From Stieleria bergensis (GTDB lineage: Bacteria > Planctomycetota > Planctomycetia > Pirellulales > Pirellulaceae), in the NCBI GenBank assembly GCA_007745635.1, contig CP036272.1:530772-594771 (forward strand): a stretch of 64,000 nucleotides of DNA. The letters run 5' to 3'. Below are positions 1-8,731 of the stretch, piece after piece. How positions within the stretch are numbered: the first letter of the stretch is position 1; each line of letters opens with the position of its first letter. Below the pieces are notes generated by a model. The model ran no database searches, was not told the origin of the DNA, and saw nothing but the letters and a program-made list of their open reading frames with translations. The position numbers and the translations under genes are program-made.

Positions 1-1
1 T

Positions 2-628
2 CAGCATCTCGGTGGTGCTTATCTGGGCTGGGCAGTGACGGCGTTGTTTGGCGACAACCTGCACCAAGCTGCTCATCAAGCCGCCGCTCCGCTGGACCTG
101 AACCAGGATCAGTTGCAACAGCTAGAAACCTTGGGAACCCTGCTGAACTACAACGGTTACGGCGCGACGTTACAGGATTTGTATTTCGCTCCCGATGATC
201 TGTATCGTCGTGTTCAGCCGTACGCCGATCCGTTCGAATTCATCAAGACAGACGACACCTTTGCGACCTTGCAGCAAGGTTATGACAGCGACATGAGCCG
301 CGCGGCGTCGATCGAGCCGGCTTTCGTCGATGAATCCTGCGCCGTGTTTCGGTTTCCCAACGAAGCCTTTTCTCGCCGCGTCAGTGGTGTTTATAGCAAT
401 CAACTGGCCAGGCAAAATCCAAGCCGAGCACACGCTTTAGTCAGCGAGCTCGATTCCGGAGAGTTCTTGGTCAGCGTCCGTGCTCCGCTGGAAACCAAGC
501 AAGGTGCCGACGAGTTGTGTCGACAATTTCCAACCGGTGGTGGTCGCCAAGCCGCTGCGGGAATCAATCAACTGCCCGCCGACCAATTCGACGCCTTCGT
601 CGCAGCGATGCGAAAGCAGTTCGCTTGA
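2..628 (+). CDS. DHH-family phosphoesterase, C-terminal part (5' end outside window)
   Basis: The reading frame is open from base 2, so the gene starts upstream of the window; an internal GTG at 35 is not a credible start because the preceding codons (QHLGGAYLGWAV) continue the fold. The C-terminus carries GGGRQAAAGINQLP near residues 180-193 of the visible part, which matches the GGGHxxAAG signature of the DHHA1 domain that follows the catalytic DHH domain in RecJ-like and NrnA-like phosphoesterases. The usual His is Arg here. Family members hydrolyse phosphodiester bonds in short oligonucleotides, cyclic dinucleotides or single-stranded DNA; which applies cannot be decided because the catalytic DHH half lies outside. 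The stop codon (626-628) lies inside the first copy of an 18-bp tandem duplication. Confidence 0.72.
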   Translation, partial: QHLGGAYLGWAVTALFGDNLHQAAHQAAAPLDLNQDQLQQLETLGTLLNYNGYGATLQDLYFAPDDLYRRVQPYADPFEFIKTDDTFATLQQGYDSDMSRAASIEPAFVDESCAVFRFPNEAFSRRVSGVYSNQLARQNPSRAHALVSELDSGEFLVSVRAPLETKQGADELCRQFPTGGGRQAAAGINQLPADQFDAFVAAMRKQFA

Positions 629-652
629 TCTCTGCAGTTCGCTTGATCTCTG
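617..652. repeat. 18-bp tandem duplication spanning a stop codon
   Basis: Two perfect adjacent copies of CAGTTCGCTTGATCTCTG (617-634 and 635-652). The first copy encodes the last residues and TGA stop of the DHH-family gene; the second is non-coding. This looks like a recent slippage or duplication event with no effect on the protein. Confidence 0.95.
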
Positions 653-683
653 CTGTGCAATGCAACGCGATGGTTTCGCTAGT

Positions 684-734
684 GCTGTGATTTGGATGGC
701 GCTGTGATTTGGATGGCGCTGTGATTTCGATGGT
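684..734. repeat. 17-bp tandem repeat, three copies
   Basis: Three adjacent 17-bp units, GCTGTGATTTGGATGGC at 684-700 and 701-717, and a diverged copy at 718-734 with two changes. It lies in the roughly 400-bp gap between the DHH-family gene and the next gene. The unit is not a multiple of three, consistent with non-coding DNA. No other feature explains it. Confidence 0.93.
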
Positions 735-842
735 GCTGGGCGGCAAGATGTTGCGAAGAAAGGCCCGGCAGCAGTGCTGTCAGCTCGCAAAATGCGGCCA
801 GAAATCCGTCCCAGCGGCGGATTGGCTTACCCCATCACAAAA

Positions 843-876
843 GAAGCGTAGGTGACCCAATTGGCACCTACGCTTC
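843..876. terminator. Perfect 12-bp inverted repeat, probable terminator hairpin
   Basis: GAAGCGTAGGTG (843-854) and CACCTACGCTTC (865-876) pair perfectly around a 10-nt loop. On the plus strand the stem is followed by CAAAAATAACG, so there is no U-tract; read on the minus strand it is followed by TTTTGTG. It lies downstream of the DHH-family gene and upstream of the gene at 1028, so a terminator or processing hairpin for the former is the simplest reading, but a protein-binding site is possible. The rest of 629-1027 contains only the two tandem repeats listed separately and no supported gene. Confidence 0.5.
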
Positions 877-1027
877 AAAAATAACGTTATGATGGCAGCA
901 AGCAATCGCAAGCCGATAAACCGCCGCGAGCTACTTCAAACACAAATTTGTGCTCGAAGTCAATGATTGTCTCCTTAGCGGTAAGATTAAGTTATCGTGA
1001 GCGGCCTAGAAGATCAACACTATTTCT

Positions 1028-3037
1028 ATGAACTTTTCACCTGATCAAGCGTTTTCTCCACCAGACCTTCTGCGTCTGGGGGGGCAGGTTGTGGTTCTTC
1101 CTGTTATTCACGGCAGCGGTCAATTTGCGCTGACTGTGCGGCGTTGGATGTTGGAACAGGACTTTGATTGCATTGCCGTGCCGCTGCCGGAAACGTTTCA
1201 ACAGCCGGTCGAGCAGGGCATTTTAGAGCTGCCACGGCCTTCGATTGTGATTCAGCCCACCGAATCGCAATTTGATCCCGAACAGTTTCGGGCGGGACAG
1301 TTTGGCGGCGAACACTTCTCCGGCGAAGATGACCTGGACGACGCGCCTGCTGAGTTTGATCAGTCGCCTTACAGTTACGTGCCGATTGATCCCTGCCAAC
1401 CGGTGATCATGGCGATCCGGGCGGCGATGGGCGAACACATCCCGCGCGAATACATCGATTTGGAAACCGCACCGTTCATGCCGTTTTCTTCGGTGATGCC
1501 GGATCCCTACGCTGTTCAGCAGGTTTCGGTGGAGCGATTTGCCGCGGCGCTGCTGCCGAGTTTACCTCGTCCTTCTGATCGCCAAACGCAGGCCAGGATT
1601 CGGCACATGGCGTTGCGTTTGGTGCAATTGGAGGCCCGCTACGATCGTATTTTGCTGGTCACCAGTATTCTGCATTGGCCCTGGATTCGCGAGGCGTACA
1701 ACCAGATCACCGGGGTCGATCAGTCAGCAGCATCGCTGGACGAAACGCTGGATCCGCCCGAGCATGATCATGTGTTGTCTGCGCAGCATTATCCTGTTCA
1801 GAAACGCACCTTGATGTTCATGCTCGGTGAGTTGCCTTACATCACGGGCTTGTATGAACGGGCTCGGTTGCAGTTAGAGGATGACGAAAACTTACAGATT
1901 GACGGCGTCAAGGAATTGTTGATAGCGGCGCGAGAAAGCTATCGAGCTGATCTCAAGCAATTCGCTCGTAAAATCACTCCGCTGCATTTGTCAAAGTGCT
2001 TGCAGTACATTCGTAACCTGTCGTTGATGTCTCGCCGGATGACTCCGGACTTGATCACCATCGTGACTGCGGCCAAGCAAATCATGGGCGATCAGTACGC
2101 CCTGCATGTGGCTCAGCTTGCCAACCGCTACGCCTACAGTGATGACGGATCGGAACAGGACGAAGATGCCTTCACCAAGGACTCCGCCGTCAAGTTAGGG
2201 ATCGATCAGGTTCAGTTGCCCGATGGCAACGTGGTTCCGGTCGTCAGTCGTTTGCCCGGCCCGCCACTGAGTTGGCGAACGTTGGAGCTAAAACGCAATC
2301 CCAGCAATCCTGAAAAACAGCGTTGGAGCTATTTGTGGAATCCGTATTCGCAGTGCAGCTATCCGCCCGAAGACGAGCAAATTGAAAACTTTCGAACGCG
2401 AGTGTTTGATCGCGCCAAAGCCATCATGGGCAATGATTTAGCCAGGACGGAAAAGTTCACCACCAGTGTCAAAGATGGCATCGACATTCGCGATACCTTA
2501 AGGCACTGGTACGACAAGCAGATCTACGTCAAAGTGATTCCGCCCAGTCGCGGAACCCTGGATGCTTGTGTGATGCTGTTCGATTCTCCTGCTGATCCGC
2601 GGCACTACGTCTGGCGGACGACTTGGTTTGCCGAACACAAAGACGAATCGACGTTGGCGTTCTTTGCCACCAGCTATGAAGATCAGATGGTCGGTCCCGG
2701 AATTGCCATGGCTCGCTACGGTGGTGCCATGTTCTTGTATCCACCGGTGATGGTTCCCGACATCTGGCAGGATCCCCGGCTGGACTTTACTGAAACCCTG
2801 GAAGAGCGTTTGATTGCTGCGGCGTGCTTGCACGGCCGCGGACGCCAGGTGGCCTTGTTAAGTGGATTGCCGCCCGGTGGTGGTTGGCAGCGTTTAGCCA
2901 GACGTTTTAAGAAAACGTTGGTCCATGTCCCACTTTCATCGTTCAGTGACGAACAGGTCCAGCAATTGCGGATGGTGCATGTCTTGAACGGTTACGAAGT
3001 GCGTTCCTACGCCGAAGATTTCATTCGGCGCGTTTAA
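1028..3037 (+). CDS. Large conserved-looking protein of unknown function (669 aa)
   Basis: No signal peptide or membrane segment is visible, so it is probably cytoplasmic. The N-terminus has a hydrophobic strand with LPVIHGSGQFA (about residues 24-34), then an acidic, phenylalanine-rich linker (about 90-120). A second conserved-looking block follows (about 130-220): IPREYIDLE, then a helix rich in Arg and Leu, then RILLVTSILHWPW. A helical part ends near 370, and a C-terminal alpha/beta part (about 400-669) contains GGAMFLYPPV and SGLPPGGGW. The order of the first two blocks (a His-Gly strand, 'IPxxxIDLE', an Arg-rich helix, then a strand ending in HW) faintly recalls DUF5682 and other TraB/EreA-like proteins; this is inference only. 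Start is ATG 1028, with no clear ribosome binding site. It stands alone on its strand. Confidence 0.75.
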   Translation: MNFSPDQAFSPPDLLRLGGQVVVLPVIHGSGQFALTVRRWMLEQDFDCIAVPLPETFQQPVEQGILELPRPSIVIQPTESQFDPEQFRAGQFGGEHFSGEDDLDDAPAEFDQSPYSYVPIDPCQPVIMAIRAAMGEHIPREYIDLETAPFMPFSSVMPDPYAVQQVSVERFAAALLPSLPRPSDRQTQARIRHMALRLVQLEARYDRILLVTSILHWPWIREAYNQITGVDQSAASLDETLDPPEHDHVLSAQHYPVQKRTLMFMLGELPYITGLYERARLQLEDDENLQIDGVKELLIAARESYRADLKQFARKITPLHLSKCLQYIRNLSLMSRRMTPDLITIVTAAKQIMGDQYALHVAQLANRYAYSDDGSEQDEDAFTKDSAVKLGIDQVQLPDGNVVPVVSRLPGPPLSWRTLELKRNPSNPEKQRWSYLWNPYSQCSYPPEDEQIENFRTRVFDRAKAIMGNDLARTEKFTTSVKDGIDIRDTLRHWYDKQIYVKVIPPSRGTLDACVMLFDSPADPRHYVWRTTWFAEHKDESTLAFFATSYEDQMVGPGIAMARYGGAMFLYPPVMVPDIWQDPRLDFTETLEERLIAAACLHGRGRQVALLSGLPPGGGWQRLARRFKKTLVHVPLSSFSDEQVQQLRMVHVLNGYEVRSYAEDFIRRV

Positions 3038-3092
3038 ACAGTTCCAGATGCCTGGTCTCGGATCGTGACTCAGGCATTCACCAGCGGCCAGA

Positions 3093-5285
3093 TTACGGGT
3101 AGGTCGGTGGTTGCCAGTCTTTGGGCAAGCGTCCCTGTGGACGGACCCCTTTGCTGCCGACAGGAATCGGATGATCTTTGAATTCCTTTAGCGGAAGATC
3201 GTCCGGCAGATGTTTGATCTTAAAGTCTTTGTACTGAATTGTCATCGCTGGGCCCACATGCACTTGGACCGCTAGAACACCTTCTAGGGAGCGGCCAGCG
3301 GCGTCAAAGTCCAGCAGATCAGCGGTCGGATGGCCATCAATCCAGTGCTGGTGATGGTTGCCTTGAACCAAGACGCGATAGTCGTGCCATTGATCTGCCG
3401 CAAACGATTTGACGGGGAGCTGTTCCACGACCCAAGGCTGACCCTGCGGATCGACGATTACCTTTTCGCCGGTGTGGGAAAGGATGCGTCGGCCTTTCTC
3501 TTCGTACAGCATGCCGTTGAAGTTCGGATTGTTGGCGACCACGTCGCACTGATAGCCGGTGACCACGTCCAAGCCCAAGTCTGGGCGTGACGTGCCGCGA
3601 TACTGGATGCCGCTGTTGCCACCAGCGGTGACTTTGACTTTGACTCGCAAGTCAAAGTTGCGAACCGTTGAGTGCTTCCAAGTGATGAAGCGATTCATTT
3701 TCAAGCTGCCGTCGGTCACCCCGGTAAGCGCGCCGTCTTTGACAGACCAGTACTTTTTGTCTCCCGACCAGCCTCGCAGGCTGCGACCATCAAAGACCGA
3801 AACAAAACCCTCTTGGTCCGCTCGGGCGCTGACCATGGCGCTGGCGTCTGGGTGTGGCGCAGTGGATCGACTGAGTGGCTGCTTCATCGGATCCAGTGGC
3901 CCACCGAGCGTGTCTACTTTTTGATCTAACCGCTGCCGCATCTGGTTGAGAACTTGCTGATGCTTGGGGTCGCCAGCTAAGTTGACCAGTTCGTTGGGAT
4001 CTTGTTGCAGATCGTGTAAGAATTCGTGGTTGCCTTGGTCGATGTAGCGAATGTACTTGTAGTGCTTGTTTCGCAGTCCTTCAAAGGCTGGGATGCGGTT
4101 GCGAACCGCAAAGTGTTCGTGAAAGCTTTCCTCACGCCAATCGTCTGCTGCTTGGCCTTGAACGATCTGGTTCAAGCTGGCACCGTGATAGCGTTTCGGC
4201 ACCGGCACGCCAGCCCAGTCCAAGAACGTTGCAGGAAGGTCTAGGTTCAGTGCGATCTTGTCGGTCACTTGACCTTGGTGGGCTGATGGAACGCGTGGAT
4301 CCATGACAATCAGCGGCACTCGCAAGGACTCCTCGTAATGCGACCACTTGCCAGCCAAGCCGCGGTTGGCCATGTGATAGCCATTGTCAGCGCTGTAAAC
4401 AACGATGGTGTTGTCCGCTAGCCCGGCTTCCTCGAGGGCTTCCATGAAGCGGCCAATCGCCCCGTCAATTCCACTGACCATGCGGTAATAGGCTTTGACG
4501 TTGGTCTGGTATTTTTCTGGGGTGTTCCAACGCCAGAAGTAGCGTTCGCGGTTGATCGTGGTGCGTAAGAAGTCTGGCAAGGCATCAAAGATGGCAGGGT
4601 CGCCCAGACGTGGTCCCGGGATCTGCACGTCGTCGTACATTCCATCCACGGCGCGCGGCCAAGGGAAGTGGCCAATGGCAGGTCGACGGTCGCTGTCTTC
4701 GGCGTGGCAGGCATTGAACCACAGGTTCAGTGCGAAGGGTTTGTCTTTGGGTTGGTTGCGAATGAACTCAATCCCTTTATCGACAATCACCTCGGTTTCA
4801 TGTCGCAGCGAACCATCGGGTTGAGGTTTGTAAAACGGATTGCGGCCAATGGCTTGGAAGTCGTCAAAGTGATCTTGAGGTTTGTAGCCCCGAGGCATTT
4901 TGGCATGCCATTTTCCAAAGTAGCCCGTGCGATAGCCGGCATCGCGAAGCAGGTCAGAATACAGCACCTTGGCAGCGTCGGCCCGGGTCTGGTCGGGGTT
5001 GGCAGGAGTGCCATAGCTGCGTCCCGTTAATCCCGTCAAAATGGTCGTCCGACTGACCCAGCAGATCGAATGGCTGACAAACATGTTTTCAAAACGCGTG
5101 CCTTGTTTGGCCAGGTGATCAATGTTGGGCGTTTTGATCACGTCGTTGCCATAACAGCCCAACGTGGACGTGGTCTGATCATCGGCAAAAAAGAAGACGA
5201 TGTTGGGTTGTTCAGCGTGGCTGGAGGACGCTAGGCGAATCAACGCGATCAGCGCAATCGCGAAGAGGGCAAGTGATTTTGACAT
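3093..5285 (-). CDS. Secreted sulfatase fused to a DUF1080 (3-keto-disaccharide hydrolase-type) domain
   Basis: A 730-residue protein if translation starts at the ATG at 5285, which is followed by a typical signal peptide ending near SSHA (residues 20-24). The same frame is open further upstream to 5564, but those residues lack sulfatase similarity and would bury the signal. Residues 27-450 are a type I sulfatase (alkaline phosphatase fold): metal ligands in FFADDQTT (D35, D36), GYFGKWH, and SADNGYHM followed by a conserved Lys. The formylglycine site reads CWVSR (C75), not the usual CxPSR or CxASR. Residues about 490-715 form a DUF1080 domain beginning GFVSVFDGRSLRGW. Planctomycete sulfatases desulfate algal or animal polysaccharides in the periplasm or outside the cell; DUF1080 domains bind or cleave sugars. 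Substrate unknown. A stand-alone gene facing the gene at 1028. Confidence 0.9.
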   Translation of the reverse strand: MSKSLALFAIALIALIRLASSSHAEQPNIVFFFADDQTTSTLGCYGNDVIKTPNIDHLAKQGTRFENMFVSHSICWVSRTTILTGLTGRSYGTPANPDQTRADAAKVLYSDLLRDAGYRTGYFGKWHAKMPRGYKPQDHFDDFQAIGRNPFYKPQPDGSLRHETEVIVDKGIEFIRNQPKDKPFALNLWFNACHAEDSDRRPAIGHFPWPRAVDGMYDDVQIPGPRLGDPAIFDALPDFLRTTINRERYFWRWNTPEKYQTNVKAYYRMVSGIDGAIGRFMEALEEAGLADNTIVVYSADNGYHMANRGLAGKWSHYEESLRVPLIVMDPRVPSAHQGQVTDKIALNLDLPATFLDWAGVPVPKRYHGASLNQIVQGQAADDWREESFHEHFAVRNRIPAFEGLRNKHYKYIRYIDQGNHEFLHDLQQDPNELVNLAGDPKHQQVLNQMRQRLDQKVDTLGGPLDPMKQPLSRSTAPHPDASAMVSARADQEGFVSVFDGRSLRGWSGDKKYWSVKDGALTGVTDGSLKMNRFITWKHSTVRNFDLRVKVKVTAGGNSGIQYRGTSRPDLGLDVVTGYQCDVVANNPNFNGMLYEEKGRRILSHTGEKVIVDPQGQPWVVEQLPVKSFAADQWHDYRVLVQGNHHQHWIDGHPTADLLDFDAAGRSLEGVLAVQVHVGPAMTIQYKDFKIKHLPDDLPLKEFKDHPIPVGSKGVRPQGRLPKDWQPPTYP

Positions 5286-5621
5286 CAAGCAGGGGCGGGC
5301 AGTGGGGAAAGGGCAGGGAAGAGTCGCGCTAATAGAATAGACGAAACGCCGGTGTTTTGAAGCATGATCCCGCAGCCTGAGGACCAGTTTCTCGAGCCAC
5401 CGGTCAGTCACCTGGATTCGTAGGGTGCCGTGCTTGCACGTACCAAAGAAATGACAACGCACGACTGGGCGGCAAACGCGTGGATTTTCCGCCTCCGCCC
5501 ACCGGACACAAAGATCTTCAAAACAGTGCTGCAAGCATGCACCCTGTCTTGCTAAAACGTTCAAAAACCCGCGGCTAGAATCGAGTCTGCCATCAATCTG
5601 ACACGTTCTTGAACGTGTGGC
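5286..5621. other. Intergenic region between lepA and the sulfatase gene
   Basis: About 336 bp. It should contain the sulfatase promoter, but no clear -35/-10 pair was seen. The one distinct element is the inverted repeat at 5601-5618. The open frame running through most of it in phase with the sulfatase is judged to be non-coding leader. Confidence 0.6.
5601..5618 (-). terminator. Inverted repeat just after the lepA stop
   Basis: ACACGTTC and GAACGTGT form a hairpin with at most a very small loop, 3 bp beyond the lepA stop codon on the minus strand. There is no U-tract. A stem-loop terminator or mRNA 3'-end stabiliser is plausible; a palindromic protein-binding site upstream of the sulfatase gene is the alternative. 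Confidence 0.4.
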
Positions 5622-7418
5622 TCAGGAGTCGTCTTCGCTCAGGACGGCCATGAAGGCCTTTTGGCTGATCTCGACATTGCCGATCGCCTTCATGCGTTTC
5701 TTGCCCTCTTTCTGCTTTTGCAGCAGCTTGCGTTTCCGTGTGATGTCACCGCCGTAACACTTCGCGGTCACATTCTTCCGCATTGCGGGCACGGTTTCGC
5801 GGGCGATCACGCGGCTGCCGATCGCAGCTTGCACAGCGACCTCGAACATGTGGCGGTCGATTTCGCTTTTGAGTTTCTTCGCCACCGCGCGACCGCGACG
5901 GTCTGCATCTGCGCGGTTGCAAACGATACTCAACGCATCGACTCGCTTGCCGTTGACCAGGAAATCGAGTCGGGCCAGATCGGCTGCTTCATAGCCAATG
6001 ATTTCATAATCCAAGGTGCCGTAGCCACGCGTGCAGCTTTTGATCTTGTCATGTAAGTCATAGACGACTTCCGCCAGCGGGATGTCATAGGTCAACATTG
6101 CTCGCTGAGCCGCGAGGTATTCCTGTGACTTTTGGATGCCGCGTCGCTCCTGGCACAGTTTCATCACGGCGCCAATGAAGTCGGTCGGCACAATGATGTT
6201 GCAGCGAACGATGGGTTGGCGGAATTCTTCGACATCGCCCGGGTCAGGCACGTCTTGTGGCTTGTGAATTTCGACCGTTTCACCGCGTTTGTTGACGATT
6301 TCATACGTCACATTGGGCGCGGTTTGCACCAGGTCGATGTCGGACTCGTTTTCCAATCGCTGTTGCACAATTTCCATGTGCAGCAGGCCCAGGAAGCCGC
6401 AGCGAAAACCAAAGCCTAACGCATCACTGGTCTCGGGTTCGAACTCGAAACTGGGGTCGTTGACCGCTAGCCGTTCCAGGGCTTCACGCAGGTCGGAAAA
6501 GTTTTGACCGTCGCTGGGGAACAAACCACAGTAGACCATGCGTTTGGGACGCGAGTAACCAGCTAGCGGTTCTGCAGCGCCGTCGCCTGGGATGCTGATG
6601 GTGTCACCGATGTGAACATCACCCAAGCTTTTGATATTACAGATCAGGTAACCAACCTGACCGGCAGAGAGTTCGTCACAGGCGGTGCGGTGGGGAGTGA
6701 ACTGGCCGAGTTCGACAACGTCATGAGTGGTGTCGGCACGCAGGAAGCGGATCTTTTGCCCCTTGCGCACGGTGCCTTGCATGACTCGCACATACGTGAT
6801 CGCGCCGCGATAATCGTCGTAGTTGCTATCGAAGACCATCGCTTGCAGAACCGCTTCGGTATCGCGCGGCGGTTCGGGGATGTGTTCGATGATTGCATCG
6901 ACTAGTTTGCCAACTCCCTGTCCCGTTTTTGCGCTCACGCGGACGCAGTCGTCTGGGTCGGTGCCCAGCGAGTTCATCATCTCTTCGGCCACTTCGTCTG
7001 GCCGAGCGTGAGTCAAGTCAATTTTGTTGATCACGGGGATGATGTGCAGATCATGTTCCATCGCGGCGTAGGCGTTGGCAACGGTTTGCGCTTCCACGCC
7101 TTGGAAGGCATCGACGAGCAGCAGGACGCCTTCGCAACAGGCCAAAGCGCGGGACACTTCATACTGAAAGTCGACGTGGCCGGGAGTGTCGATCAGGTTC
7201 AGCTCGTACTCATCTTTGCCACGACGAAACTTCATCACCACCGCGCGGGCTTTGATGGTGATCCCACGTTGGCGTTCCAATTCCAGGTCGTCCAACAGCT
7301 GTTCTTTCATCTCACGGATGCTGACCGTTCCGGTTTCTTCCAGAAGTCGATCCGCCAACGTGCTCTTGCCGTGGTCGATGTGTGCAATGATGCAAAAGTT
7401 TCGAAGGTGCTTGGTCAT
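5622..7418 (-). CDS. lepA: Elongation factor 4 (LepA), translational GTPase
   Basis: A 598-residue protein, the usual length for LepA. LepA binds ribosomes and promotes back-translocation or biogenesis under stress. The G domain carries AHIDHGKST (P-loop, residues 13-21), RGITIKA, DTPGHVDF (G3) and NKID (G4). The elongation-factor C-terminal part and the LepA-specific C-terminus (KKLKSEIDRHMFEVAVQAA and GDITRKRKLLQKQKEGKKRM) are intact. The ATG start at 7418 overlaps the stop of the upstream ROK kinase gene by 4 nt (ATGA), so translational coupling is likely; no Shine-Dalgarno precedes it. Confidence 0.98.
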   Translation of the reverse strand: MTKHLRNFCIIAHIDHGKSTLADRLLEETGTVSIREMKEQLLDDLELERQRGITIKARAVVMKFRRGKDEYELNLIDTPGHVDFQYEVSRALACCEGVLLLVDAFQGVEAQTVANAYAAMEHDLHIIPVINKIDLTHARPDEVAEEMMNSLGTDPDDCVRVSAKTGQGVGKLVDAIIEHIPEPPRDTEAVLQAMVFDSNYDDYRGAITYVRVMQGTVRKGQKIRFLRADTTHDVVELGQFTPHRTACDELSAGQVGYLICNIKSLGDVHIGDTISIPGDGAAEPLAGYSRPKRMVYCGLFPSDGQNFSDLREALERLAVNDPSFEFEPETSDALGFGFRCGFLGLLHMEIVQQRLENESDIDLVQTAPNVTYEIVNKRGETVEIHKPQDVPDPGDVEEFRQPIVRCNIIVPTDFIGAVMKLCQERRGIQKSQEYLAAQRAMLTYDIPLAEVVYDLHDKIKSCTRGYGTLDYEIIGYEAADLARLDFLVNGKRVDALSIVCNRADADRRGRAVAKKLKSEIDRHMFEVAVQAAIGSRVIARETVPAMRKNVTAKCYGGDITRKRKLLQKQKEGKKRMKAIGNVEISQKAFMAVLSEDDS

Positions 7419-8482
7419 TTTGATGCTGCGAGTAACTCTTTCCTAGCATAGCCGGCCAACCCCAAGTATCCCGCGTCCGCACCGAGCGTGGCGAAGTTGA
7501 TTTCGGTACCGGCAAAGACACTTTCAAAGGTGCGTTGTTTGAATTCTTCAATGATGCCATTTAGGAAGCGACGGCCGATGGGGCAGTTTGCTCCACCAAA
7601 ATTCATCGCTCCGCCCAGTGAGACAACTCCGGGGTCCAAAGCGTGCACCAAGGTGGTGACGCCGATTCCCAACCAGCGAGCGGTCTCGTCAACAATCCGC
7701 AAGGAGAGCGCGTCGCCCGCCTCGGCTTCTACATAAACTTTCTTGGCTGTCAGTTCATCATCCGCTCCGCCCAGCAGGCCCGACAGGCTGCTCTGTTCGC
7801 CGTCGGTCAGCAGTTGCCGGGTGCGTGCGACAACGCCGCTGGCACTGGCATAGGCTTCCAGTTGTCCGCGGCCTCCGCCCCAAATGCACAGCCGTGCGTG
7901 TGGCGATGAATCGACAATGATATGACCGCATTCGCTACCGAAACTGTTTACTCCGTTGACCAGTTCGCCGTCAACGATGATGCCACCGCCCACGCCAGTG
8001 CCAAGGGTCAGCAACAGCATTGAATCGCAGTGCTCACCGGCACCGATCCAGAATTCGCCATACGCGGCGGCGTTGGCGTCATTCAGGAAGCTGATCGGCC
8101 GCTGCAGTTGGTCTTGGAACGCTTTGACGATTGGAAAACCCCACCAGGACGGCAGCTGCGGAGGTTCAACCAACAATCCCTTCGGGAGATCCATCGGGCC
8201 AGGGGCTCCCAGGCCGATTGCAGGCACTTTGCCAACGATCCCGAGTGTCTCTTCGGTGCTGGTCACCAGATCACCGATCCGTTGCACCCCGGACTCGGGC
8301 CCTTGGGACTCCATCGTGGCGATTTTTTCGTAGGCCACGGTTTGGCCTGAGTGATCGACTAAACCAAGTTTGATTCCGGTCCCACCGATATCGACTCCCC
8401 AGTAGTAGGGGGGCTCAGATTCGGTCAGTTGGATGATTTGCGGCCCGGAATGATCCGTTGGTGAACCCATAACCTTTGTCAT
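7415..8482 (-). CDS. ROK-family sugar kinase (glucokinase-like) with degenerate zinc site
   Basis: A 355-residue ROK protein: phosphate-binding DIGGTG at residues 31-36, the catalytic-region block FLNDANAAAYGE, LGTGVGGGIIVDG, and a second phosphate loop near SLGGAMNF. ROK kinases phosphorylate glucose or N-acetylated sugars with ATP in the cytoplasm. The family zinc motif CxCGxxGCxE is reduced to CIWGGGRGQLE near residue 199, so only one of the cysteines remains and zinc binding is doubtful. First gene of a two-gene operon with lepA. ATG at 8482 is used; an ATG five codons in is an alternative. An inverted repeat sits 19-33 nt upstream of the start. Confidence 0.9.
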   Translation of the reverse strand: MTKVMGSPTDHSGPQIIQLTESEPPYYWGVDIGGTGIKLGLVDHSGQTVAYEKIATMESQGPESGVQRIGDLVTSTEETLGIVGKVPAIGLGAPGPMDLPKGLLVEPPQLPSWWGFPIVKAFQDQLQRPISFLNDANAAAYGEFWIGAGEHCDSMLLLTLGTGVGGGIIVDGELVNGVNSFGSECGHIIVDSSPHARLCIWGGGRGQLEAYASASGVVARTRQLLTDGEQSSLSGLLGGADDELTAKKVYVEAEAGDALSLRIVDETARWLGIGVTTLVHALDPGVVSLGGAMNFGGANCPIGRRFLNGIIEEFKQRTFESVFAGTEINFATLGADAGYLGLAGYARKELLAASK

Positions 8483-8500
8483 TCATGTTGGTAGGCAGGT

Positions 8501-8515
8501 GATGACGTCGTCATC
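8501..8515. promoter_or_regulatory. 7-bp inverted repeat upstream of the ROK kinase gene, possible operator
   Basis: GATGACG-T-CGTCATC is an inverted repeat with a 1-nt spacer, 19-33 nt before the ROK kinase start codon and within the divergent 249-bp gap shared with the glycosyltransferase at 8732. Dyad symmetry and position suit a repressor site, but the protein is unknown. A chance palindrome cannot be excluded. Confidence 0.35.
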
Positions 8516-8731
8516 CTCGACAATGTCAGTTGCACGCGGTGCGCCCGGTGTTTGCGAGGGAGTATAGGACCGGTTGCGATCACTCACAACGAGCTTTTTA
8601 GGCCCTTTTGGGGGATCAGCCCGGATTGTCGCCCTCCCCGGACCCCAGGTCGTTGTTGTGGTGACTTGGTTTACAATATTCTGCATCTCTGACGGCACCA
8701 ATTGCTGAATCTGATTCCTCAAAAGAACTCC

